The translations under genes and the position numbers were made by a program. A stretch of DNA of 57,900 nt from a bacterium (GTDB lineage Bacteria; Cyanobacteriota; Vampirovibrionia; Gastranaerophilales; Gastranaerophilaceae): assembly GCA_017626055.1 (NCBI GenBank), contig JAGAJM010000021.1:1-57900 (forward strand), written 5' to 3'. Positions 18,103 to 25,285 of the stretch are shown in pieces; position 1 is the first letter of the stretch; each line of letters starts with the position of its first letter. Below the pieces are notes generated by a model, which was given only the letters and a program-made list of their open reading frames with translations, had not been told where the DNA came from and made no database searches.

Positions 18103-20477
18103 TGCATACCCCTTGCAGAGAAAATATCAAAGATATAATTATTCTTACTTGAGAATAATCTATCATCGTGTCCTTTAATTTTTACTTCCATCTTATATTG
18201 AATAGCTTTATTGTTAGAACCAATAACTTTAATTCCAGATGCCCCACGAGTTGGAGCAACAGTAGCTAAAGCTTCTTCAAAGGCTTGTAAGTATTCCATA
18301 CAAACAGGATATCTATATTTGTCAATAATTTGTTGCTTAGCAGTTGGATGGAATGTTGACTCTACAACTTCGTCACCTTTGTCATTTAAGCGTGTTAAAA
18401 TTTTTGTTTCAGATTTTGCATAATCACCCTCTATTACATATTTTAGAAGTTGTTTTTGTACCGCATCATTTGAATCAAAAATATCATTCAATATAACAAT
18501 TTTTGTTTTATCACTAGCTGGTAAAGTTGTATAATCATCAAACTTAAACAAATATTCTATGGCTTTGTCTTTTGATGAAACTCTTTCCATAATTTTTTCA
18601 AGCACTTCTGGATACTGAGCAAAAGACTTACTTTGAGGATAAGTTTCTACCAGTTCAGAATTTATAAGATATTGACCAGCCTTGTCAACATCAATTGAAC
18701 CATCAGCTCTTTTAGCAAACGCCAACGCTTTTTTGAATATAGGAGCATCTAGTTTATTTTCATTGTAGAAATTGAAAGTATCCCAACGCGTAATACTAGC
18801 TTCGATTTTTGCCTTATTAACAGGACGTCCTTTTGCAGAAGAAACTACGTCGTTTACAACATCAATAATATATTGAGCCCTTTCAAGTTCCTTAGGAGCT
18901 AAAGATAATGGTCTATATTTCAAACAAGAACTAGCCAAAGACTGCATATCTTGTTCATACAAAATATTTATAACATCATCAAATTCATCTTGTTTTGATG
19001 TCAATTCAAACATTTTGCGCTGTTCAAGTTTCATTGCTTGAGCTAATTTTTGACGTTCTAACGCATTTAATTTTTCAGTTCCTCTAGGCGTCAAATGTTC
19101 TTGAAGCATAAAGTTTTTCAACTCACCTAAGGTAATATCACCATCTTCAAATTGATCCATACGACGTAAGAATTGTCTTAAAGTAGTAACATCTTCGGGT
19201 ACAAACTGACAAGAATTGAAATCAATAATTTTACCTAAAACAGTATCATCAGAACCTGATTTAGCATTTGCAAAAAATTCTAATCTTTTATTCAATTCTT
19301 CGGGTTGAAAATTATCATAATCTCTTTGTGCAACTTTGATTTTTTCACCAGTTGTAACAATTTGTCTAAGTCTTTCAGAAGCCTTACCAATTTTATATTC
19401 AGTACTACCCAAACTTCTAACAGGAATTCTTACACCATACCCCTCATAAACAATCTCATTTAACTTTTCTAAACCTAAATATTGACGTCTTAAAACATCT
19501 AAAACAAATTCATCAAAATTGACTCTCAACATTGCTATATCTGTTGGGGTAATTTGAGGCTCTTTAATTTTTCGATTAACAGGAATAGACGAAAATGCAT
19601 CACGAGATTGGATATCTGCATAACGTCTGAGAATTGCATTATGGATAGGAGCTGCAAGTTTATCGTAAGCTGATCCAAAATCAACATTGTATTTATCTTG
19701 CATTTGCTTACATAATTTAATGATAATTGCATCTGACATATCATAAGCTCCATCAGCATCTTGAGCCATTACTTTTTCATCAAATGCTTCAAAGAAATCT
19801 CTTGTAAAGGTTTCTAAAACTTTTTTAGAAACAACTTCTTCTGGAGTTGGTGGAATTTTTATTTTTGGATATGCCTTGGCTAAAGTCTCCAAATCTTCAA
19901 TATCAGTAAGGCCTTTGTAATGTTCTTTATAAACCTTTAACAAATTGAAATCTCCCTTTAAAATTGCAGATTTTAATTTATTTAAAAGTTGAAAATCAAT
20001 TTTATCTCCATCAATATTTTTCTTTGATTGTTGAAGTTTTGGAGGTTCTAATTTTATTTTCTGAATTGCTTTATATTCACGTCTATATTGCTCAAGCAAC
20101 ATTGCCTTTTGTTTTATAGGCATTTTTAAATCCGCTTCAAGTTCAATAAGTTTGTCATATAAAGCATTTTTTCTAGTTTCAATATTTCTGAATGTCGCTA
20201 ACATTTTTTTCATCGCAGCTAAAGCATAATCAGCTGGTGAAAAATCAGATGTATCAAATTCAAGAATTTCTCCAATTTGCTTTAAAAGTTTTTTTGTTTC
20301 AGCCTCAACATCCATACGTTTAGGGACAAGTTTATTCATCCCAGTAAATGGAATTTGAGATGTACTTGCTAATGGTTCTTGAGATTGTACGGCACCAGAA
20401 ACATTACCCTCAGATTTTTTTAGGGTGTGTTGAGAATAAATATTATAAGATATAGGGGTACCTTTTTGTATCTTCAT
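18099..20477 (-). CDS. large lineage-specific protein with N-terminal PFTG motif, 792 aa
   Basis: Not recognised. No signal peptide, membrane segment or known catalytic motif is apparent. The first 40 residues are polar and disordered, then QIPFTGMNK (residues 41-49) gives the F-x-G motif. The rest is helical and charged, with many Lys/Glu and Asp, a size suggesting a multi-domain effector or scaffold. I start at ATG 20475-20477 (MKIQKG), which has AAGG at 8 bases; the in-frame ATG at 20495 sits inside the probable -10 region (TATAAATG). Divergent from the toxin-44-like gene at 20609. Confidence 0.7.
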   Translation of the reverse strand: MKIQKGTPISYNIYSQHTLKKSEGNVSGAVQSQEPLASTSQIPFTGMNKLVPKRMDVEAETKKLLKQIGEILEFDTSDFSPADYALAAMKKMLATFRNIETRKNALYDKLIELEADLKMPIKQKAMLLEQYRREYKAIQKIKLEPPKLQQSKKNIDGDKIDFQLLNKLKSAILKGDFNLLKVYKEHYKGLTDIEDLETLAKAYPKIKIPPTPEEVVSKKVLETFTRDFFEAFDEKVMAQDADGAYDMSDAIIIKLCKQMQDKYNVDFGSAYDKLAAPIHNAILRRYADIQSRDAFSSIPVNRKIKEPQITPTDIAMLRVNFDEFVLDVLRRQYLGLEKLNEIVYEGYGVRIPVRSLGSTEYKIGKASERLRQIVTTGEKIKVAQRDYDNFQPEELNKRLEFFANAKSGSDDTVLGKIIDFNSCQFVPEDVTTLRQFLRRMDQFEDGDITLGELKNFMLQEHLTPRGTEKLNALERQKLAQAMKLEQRKMFELTSKQDEFDDVINILYEQDMQSLASSCLKYRPLSLAPKELERAQYIIDVVNDVVSSAKGRPVNKAKIEASITRWDTFNFYNENKLDAPIFKKALAFAKRADGSIDVDKAGQYLINSELVETYPQSKSFAQYPEVLEKIMERVSSKDKAIEYLFKFDDYTTLPASDKTKIVILNDIFDSNDAVQKQLLKYVIEGDYAKSETKILTRLNDKGDEVVESTFHPTAKQQIIDKYRYPVCMEYLQAFEEALATVAPTRGASGIKVIGSNNKAIQYKMEVKIKGHDDRLFSSKNNYIFDIFSARGMH

Positions 20478-20608
20478 ATTAACAACCTTATACATTTATA
20501 ATACCAGTGATAATATAAAATTGCTACCAATTAACAAATTCCAGTAAAATTGTTACAATATCTAATAAAAATAGCAAATATTATTTTTAGCAAACTTATA
20601 TAAGCAGA

Positions 20609-21238
20609 ATGATCATTTCAAATAATTATACCCAGCAACCAAATTTTCAAGGTGCAACTAAGCAACAGATGAAATTTTGGAAATACTTAAACAAAATCCC
20701 CATCTACACAAATGCCGCATATGATGGCTATACAGGGATGAAACTTCATCATTTCCCGACTGGGGATGGTTTTCATTTGTCAGAATACCCAGACATTACA
20801 CAAAAACTTACTGAATTTGAAACTGAGATTCTTCAAACATTAAAAGATTCCAGAAAAGAACGTTTTGGATACATTAAAGCACTGTGGAAACTTTGCCGAA
20901 ATCTTGGTACTGGAGAACCTTGGGATTCCAAATTTTTACCAAGCTTCCCTGGAAGAAATAAAAGAGGGCAAAAACAATATGCCATTTATAAAGGGGAAAT
21001 AGTGTCTGGAAATGATGTTTCAAATCTGTTATTTGGGCACATTTGTAAATTCATGGGAATACCAACAAAAATGGCACAACTAATAGCAAAACTAGATGCA
21101 GCTGGAATTTTAGAACCATTTTCTAAAGGGAAACTTCCAACACTTGAACTTTTAAGATTCAGGGATACCGCATCTGATCAATTAGCAATTGCAAAAGGTA
21201 TCAGAGAATTTAATATAAACGATTATCAATTAAAATAG
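20609..21238 (+). CDS. toxin-44-like protein with N-terminal F-x-G motif, 209 aa
   Basis: The C-terminal half resembles the Bacterial toxin 44 domain of polymorphic toxins as I remember it: PWDSK (residues 104-108), GNDVSNLLFG (134-143), a glycine at 150, an L..AG segment near 163-166, then RDTASDQLAIAKGIREF (185-201), where the family has D-D-P-x-D-x-x-x-I-x-x-G-I. The N-terminus carries NFQGA at residues 12-16 like other tagged proteins here. No signal peptide. It is followed after 9 bases by the tagged 166-residue gene and then by an HExxH gene. The domain assignment is from memory of the pattern and needs a profile search; the enzymatic activity is not known. Confidence 0.55.
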   Translation: MIISNNYTQQPNFQGATKQQMKFWKYLNKIPIYTNAAYDGYTGMKLHHFPTGDGFHLSEYPDITQKLTEFETEILQTLKDSRKERFGYIKALWKLCRNLGTGEPWDSKFLPSFPGRNKRGQKQYAIYKGEIVSGNDVSNLLFGHICKFMGIPTKMAQLIAKLDAAGILEPFSKGKLPTLELLRFRDTASDQLAIAKGIREFNINDYQLK

Positions 21239-21247
21239 AGGAATATT

Positions 21248-21748
21248 ATGAATTACAATATAAATTTCACATCAAATCTATATTATGGTGACATCGCAGG
21301 AAATAAAAAACGCTGGGCAAACATTGCTCAAACTTTCCACGAGAATACAAAACATAACAGATACGAACAAAAATTAGGAAGCAGTTATGATGTTCACATT
21401 TACCACGATGAAAATAACAGACTAACAATTCAGGCTTCAAATGAAGCTGACTCTTTTGAACCAAGAGAATGCGTATTATCAAAAGAAGGCGAAAAAAATT
21501 TACTTGCATTATCAGATAATAAAATTTCAGAAAAGCTAGAAAAATTATTAGATATCGTAATCGATAGAGATAAAACAATAAAAGAAAGAGATGCAATTTT
21601 AGATTACTATGCCGACAGATTCGATGTAATTATCGAAGAAAGCGTAATCAATAAAATGAAAGCCGAAGTTAAAGATAAAATCGACACAGAAATAATCGCT
21701 CAAACTTATACAGATAAAGTCTTCAAAGACGCCGAATTCAAGATGTAA
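21248..21748 (+). CDS. tagged hypothetical protein next to the toxin-44-like gene, 166 aa
   Basis: Not recognised. NFTSN at residues 6-10 repeats the F-x-[GAS] motif. A helix (RWANIAQTFHENTKHN) and a hairpin (DVHIYHDENNRLTIQ) precede a long charged helical C-terminus. The hairpin aligns by eye with those in the proteins at 3725 and 4141. It starts 9 bases after the toxin-44-like stop, with GAGGAAT as ribosome site, so the two are co-transcribed. An immunity role is possible by position, but the shared N-terminal motif argues it is another member of the tagged set. Confidence 0.65.
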   Translation: MNYNINFTSNLYYGDIAGNKKRWANIAQTFHENTKHNRYEQKLGSSYDVHIYHDENNRLTIQASNEADSFEPRECVLSKEGEKNLLALSDNKISEKLEKLLDIVIDRDKTIKERDAILDYYADRFDVIIEESVINKMKAEVKDKIDTEIIAQTYTDKVFKDAEFKM

Positions 21749-21810
21749 AACTATTGTAACAATATGCATAATTTGAGCAATTTATAATATTCAGTCAACT
21801 TATCAGAGCT

Positions 21811-22575
21811 ATGAAAATCGCAAAAACTGCATCATTACCTTTAGACGTTATTCGTGGCACTTCAAAAGAGCGTCATACAAAAATGCTTGCAATTGCAGAT
21901 GAAATTTTTGAAAAAATCGTAGAAAAACCAAACGATTTATCACTTAACAGACTTCAACAAATAACCCAAGATACCCTTACAAAAACTGCAGGTGACGGAC
22001 GTAAAATAAACATTCAGATAAAAGACTACGTTACACAAGGGGCTTGTGAAGGAAAAGAATATTTAATAGAAAAAAAGGGGACAATTGAAGGTTTTGAAAT
22101 CCTTATTCCAACAGAAAATGGAGCATTAAAACCAAGCCACTTATCAATATTTATGCACGAACTAATACACGCACTTCATCAAATAACTAACCCTAAAGTT
22201 ATGGCTTTAGAAGGAGCTGCAAATATTTCAAAACAACAACATATTAGGGCATTAAAATTTTATGAGAATACGTTATACACAGGAGAAACTTTCAATTGGT
22301 TTAATCCTATTAGTGCAAAAATCAAACAAACAATCGCATTGAGAGGGATAGATCCAAGAGAAAAAATAAAAATACTTCAGGATTGCAGATATAGCCTAAT
22401 CTCAGAATTTAATGCATATTGGGAAGGCGAAAGATTTAGTTGTAAAGCAGCAAAGCATGGTATTAATACAAATTATACTACTGACTATGACTGTATAATG
22501 TTTGATGAAAAAATTGAATACTTAGAAAAAGAAATTGCAAAACTAATAAAAAAGGTAAGAAAAAATAACAAATAA
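21811..22575 (+). CDS. HExxH zincin-like protein, 254 aa
   Basis: Probable metallopeptidase: HELIH at residues 116-120, with a candidate third ligand Glu199 in SEFNAYWEGE (E-x-x-A as in gluzincins). No signal peptide or membrane segment, and no N-terminal F-x-G motif is clear. A C-terminal lysine-rich helix closes the protein. It is the third gene after the toxin-44-like protein on the same strand, 62 bases on, and ends before a strong terminator. Substrate unknown. It could be an effector protease or a catalytically inert fold; the intact HExxH supports zinc binding. Confidence 0.65.
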   Translation: MKIAKTASLPLDVIRGTSKERHTKMLAIADEIFEKIVEKPNDLSLNRLQQITQDTLTKTAGDGRKINIQIKDYVTQGACEGKEYLIEKKGTIEGFEILIPTENGALKPSHLSIFMHELIHALHQITNPKVMALEGAANISKQQHIRALKFYENTLYTGETFNWFNPISAKIKQTIALRGIDPREKIKILQDCRYSLISEFNAYWEGERFSCKAAKHGINTNYTTDYDCIMFDEKIEYLEKEIAKLIKKVRKNNK

Positions 22576-22579
22576 AAAG

Positions 22580-22609
22580 AAAGGGTTGAAATTAAATCAT
22601 CAACCCTTT
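22580..22609 (+). terminator. terminator between convergent genes
   Basis: Perfect 10-bp stem (22580-22589 with 22600-22609) with a T run on the plus strand. The opposite strand also ends in a T-rich run, so it can serve pgi as well. Confidence 0.85.
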
Positions 22610-22619
22610 TTATCTTTAA

Positions 22620-23954
22620 TTATTTAGAAAATCTTCCAGCTACAACAACATCTCCGCCACCTGGTAATGGTTTAAGATTTCGTTTGTAAACTTCAACGTG
22701 AGGTTGAAGAACACTATCCAGAACCTCTGGCAACTTTTCTCCTTTTAAAGATTTTTCAATAAGTTCTTGATAAACAGTTGCAAAACCTCTTGATTGAGTA
22801 AGAGCTCCTGCAGCTTCTGGTGTAAGTCCTAGTCCTCTTGTCGCTACAAGTTCACTAAAAAGTGGACCAGCATCTTGATAAGATTTTTCAAGAGCTCCGA
22901 TATATCCTACCGCATTTTCACGTGCAAATCCTCTATCAACAGGTGAAGTTAGAGCAAATGCAAATCTGTTTGCTGGGTTAAAATGAGCTTCTGAACTATG
23001 ATGCATTGCATCTGGAACTTTTGCAATTTGTTTTAAGGTGTTTTTTACTGATTCATTTTGCATCTGAGTATGCCACTTAATACTATCTTCAAAAACATCT
23101 CCCAAATACTGATGAACAGATGTTTTTAAACCATTAATACCATTTTTAGCCCAAAATGCAGCCTGAACAAATGGATCGTTAATATTAAAATCTGGAGTCA
23201 ATGCAAGATCAGACATTCTTTTTGCACCTCGTAACATCTGAAACATATCCTCTTTTTTCATACCTGCGTAGGCTAGGGTAAATAAGCTGTGATCATCGAA
23301 TGCAGAAAAACGACCACCCACGTCATCATGAATAAATAATTTACCTAACCAGTTTTCTGAAATTGATTTTCTTCTCAATTCACTTCCAGCTTCACTTTTA
23401 TCAGTAACTGCAATAAAGTGTTTACGAGCACTTTTAACAGCATCTTCTCTAGATAAACCTTTATTCATGTAAGCTTCTTCTAACAATTGTTGAACTCTCA
23501 ACATACCATCTTTTGTTTCAAAAGTTGAACCTGATTTTGAGGCAATCATAAAGTTTGAATTTGTAATATCTCCACCTAATCTTGCCATAAATCTGTCAAA
23601 ACTTAATGAATCAACATCAGAAAAGAATAAAATATTCTTTTTACCGATATTCAAACCGTTTACACCTAACATATGTTCAACAGTGTGTTTTGAGCCACCA
23701 ATACCAAACACACTTAAAAATTCAGCTTGAGTTCTATTTTTGAAAGCTTTTGCCATAACATATAACTCATCAACTCTTTGAATTTGATGATCTGGCAAGC
23801 CAACCCAACTTAAGAACTGACCAGACTTATTTGCGCGTCTGGAAAATTCTTCTACTACTTCTGTTCCTTTTGCTGTAACTCCAGCTAAATCAACTCCTGA
23901 AAATTTTGTAACGATACCTAAACCAGTATCAATTGATTTAATTGATAACGACAT
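22620..23954 (-). CDS. pgi: glucose-6-phosphate isomerase
   Basis: Interconverts glucose-6-phosphate and fructose-6-phosphate. The SIS-type phosphosugar motifs are visible: GIGGSKHTVEHMLG, IASKSGSTFETKD and DDVGGRFSAFDDHSLF. The start is ATG 23952-23954 (MSLSIKS), 7 bases from AGGAG, giving 444 residues, close to the 440-450 of Bacillus-type enzymes. A longer in-frame reading to 24083 would run through the tRNA-Phe gene and is wrong. Located downstream of tRNA-Phe and its terminator. Confidence 0.88.
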   Translation of the reverse strand: MSLSIKSIDTGLGIVTKFSGVDLAGVTAKGTEVVEEFSRRANKSGQFLSWVGLPDHQIQRVDELYVMAKAFKNRTQAEFLSVFGIGGSKHTVEHMLGVNGLNIGKKNILFFSDVDSLSFDRFMARLGGDITNSNFMIASKSGSTFETKDGMLRVQQLLEEAYMNKGLSREDAVKSARKHFIAVTDKSEAGSELRRKSISENWLGKLFIHDDVGGRFSAFDDHSLFTLAYAGMKKEDMFQMLRGAKRMSDLALTPDFNINDPFVQAAFWAKNGINGLKTSVHQYLGDVFEDSIKWHTQMQNESVKNTLKQIAKVPDAMHHSSEAHFNPANRFAFALTSPVDRGFARENAVGYIGALEKSYQDAGPLFSELVATRGLGLTPEAAGALTQSRGFATVYQELIEKSLKGEKLPEVLDSVLQPHVEVYKRNLKPLPGGGDVVVAGRFSK

Positions 23955-23996
23955 AATCATACTCCTATATTTATTTGATGCAGATATTAGATTAAA

Positions 23997-24020
23997 AAAG
24001 AGAGCCATAAGACTCTCTTT
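23997..24020 (-). terminator. terminator after tRNA-Phe
   Basis: 8-bp stem AAAGAGAG/CTCTCTTT (23997-24004 with 24013-24020), followed on the minus strand by a run of six T. It separates tRNA-Phe from pgi. Confidence 0.7.
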
Positions 24021-24022
24021 AG

Positions 24023-24098
24023 TGGTGCCGCAACTCGGAATTGAACCAAGGACACAGGGATTTTCAGTCCCTTGCTCTACCAACTGAGCTATTGCGGC
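24023..24098 (-). tRNA. tRNA-Phe (GAA)
   Basis: Read on the minus strand, the 76 bases fold as a full cloverleaf: acceptor GCCGCAA/TTGCGGC, D arm with AGCTCAGTTGGTAGAGC, anticodon stem GGGAC/ATCCC-type around CTGAAAA with anticodon GAA, T arm with GGTTCAATTCC, and an encoded CCA end. Confidence 0.97.
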
Positions 24099-24202
24099 TA
24101 GTTGAGTAACCCATGCAGGTTACGTATTTAATAATACTTGCTAAAAGTTTTAAGTCAATAGTTTTGTTCAATAAATAAAACTAACAACAAGTAAAACCTG
24201 TA

Positions 24203-24703
24203 CTATGCTTGAGGTGCAAGGTATAAAGTAACGTTTCTACCTTCAAGCTGAGGTTTCTTTTCAACTTGGATTGGATCGTTAGCAAAGTCTGCCAAAAATC
24301 TTTCAGCAAGCTCAAATGCAAGGTTAGAGTGTTGCATTTCACGACCTCTTAGCATAACAACGATTTTAACTTTATTACCTTGAGAAATGAATTTTCTAAC
24401 ATTTTTCAAGCGAACTTCGTAGTCATGAACATCGATTTTATAACGAACTTTAACTTCTTTAACTTCAACGACGTGTTGCTTTTTCTTAGCTTCTTTTGCT
24501 TTTTTAGCCATGTCGTATTTATACTTGCCATAATCTAAGATTTTAGCAACTGGAGGGGCTTGGTTAGGGCTAATAACTACCAAATCTAGACCTGCATCAT
24601 CTGCCATTTCAAGTGCTTTTGCAGTAGGAACAACACCATGATTGTTTCCATTTTCGTCAATTAATCTTACTTCTTTTGAACGAATTTTCTCGTTCATAAT
24701 CAC
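24203..24703 (-). CDS. infC: translation initiation factor IF-3
   Basis: Discriminates start codons on the 30S subunit. The sequence reads NEKIRSKEVRLIDENGNNHG, then PPVAKILDYGKYKYDMAKKAKE linker, and the C-terminal RNA-binding domain (VKVRYKIDVHDYEVRLKNVRKFI). The start is uncertain. Within the coordinates given GTG (24701-24703), ATT and ATG (24695-24697) follow in a row behind AAGGA. The frame stays open upstream to a TAG at 24773-24775 and has a stronger AGGAG (24754-24758) 8 bases before an ATA codon (24743-24745). Non-canonical infC starts are known in E. coli (AUU). The usual downstream rpmI and rplT are absent; tRNA-Phe and pgi follow instead. Confidence 0.93.
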   Translation of the reverse strand: MIMNEKIRSKEVRLIDENGNNHGVVPTAKALEMADDAGLDLVVISPNQAPPVAKILDYGKYKYDMAKKAKEAKKKQHVVEVKEVKVRYKIDVHDYEVRLKNVRKFISQGNKVKIVVMLRGREMQHSNLAFELAERFLADFANDPIQVEKKPQLEGRNVTLYLAPQA

Positions 24704-24753
24704 TTTATCCTTGTCCTTTGCGGCTCTAGTATTATCGATAGCTATTGTTTTAT

Positions 24754-24758
24754 CTCCT
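24754..24758 (-). promoter_or_regulatory. strong ribosome site before a possible ATA start of infC
   Basis: AGGAG on the minus strand is 8 bases from an in-frame ATA (24743-24745). No other gene starts there. It would add 14 residues (AIDNTRAAKDKDKV after the initiator) to IF-3. Confidence 0.5.
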
Positions 24759-24993
24759 ATATTTAAGTTTAACTACATATATATCTTAACATGAAAAATA
24801 AAAATATGCTATACCTTTACATTCACCGATTATGAAGTTTTGTAAACTATGCAAACCCTAATAAAATCAAGGTTTTAAAATTTAGTGTAAAAAACAAGGA
24901 ACAAAAGCTAAAGTTTTCACAAAAATAATCCGTTAATAAAATTGTTAAGATTAAGGATATTTACCCGGACAAATTAAATAAGGAGCATTAAGT

Positions 24994-25137
24994 ATGGACA
25001 GATCACAGGCTGAATTAATGGTTGCATCAATGGAAATTTCAAGAGCAGAGAACATGGAAGTTGATATTTCAAAACCACTACAAACATTATTTGATGAGTG
25101 TTTAAACTTCATTTCAGTATCAGATTTTAATATGTAA
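24994..25137 (+). CDS. small protein, 47 aa, with own terminator
   Basis: A short reading frame beginning MDRSQAELMVASMEISRAEN and ending SVSDFNM. It has an excellent ribosome site (AAGGAG, 8 bases before ATG) and is followed after 24 bases by a perfect 13-bp terminator, which supports real, independent expression. The product is acidic, with no membrane segment or signal peptide. Function unknown. It stands alone between divergent infC and the TPR/dus operon. Candidates are a small regulatory protein or a peptide precursor; nothing in the sequence decides. Confidence 0.65.
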   Translation: MDRSQAELMVASMEISRAENMEVDISKPLQTLFDECLNFISVSDFNM

Positions 25138-25161
25138 ACTAGCCTGAAATACCACAGATTT

Positions 25162-25194
25162 AAAGAGTAAGATTGAACAATAATCTTACTCTTT
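25162..25194 (+). terminator. strong terminator after the 47-aa gene
   Basis: Perfect 13-bp stem (25162-25174 with 25182-25194), 7-base loop GAACAAT, then a T-rich stretch. Confidence 0.9.
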
Positions 25195-25227
25195 TAGTTT
25201 TATTATACGGAAAGTTACAATTATCCA

Positions 25228-25245
25228 TTTGTGTATATACACAAA
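25228..25245. promoter_or_regulatory. 18-bp perfect palindrome at the TPR/dus promoter
   Basis: TTTGTGTATATACACAAA is a perfect inverted repeat. It covers the expected -35 region of a promoter whose -10 is TATACT (25254-25259), 27 bases before the ATG of the TPR gene. It looks like an operator for a dimeric repressor. Confidence 0.45.
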
Positions 25246-25285
25246 AACAAAGTTATACTAGAATATTGGATAAAAGGGAGCAAAC

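Noticed and set aside
23955..24083. N-terminal extension of Pgi to 24083
   Set aside because: It reads through the tRNA-Phe gene and its terminator; the start at 23954 has a well-spaced AGGAG.
24880..24905. AAACC/GGTTT hairpin as terminator near infC
   Set aside because: Stem is short with a long loop and lies upstream of both divergent genes, so there is no transcript to end.
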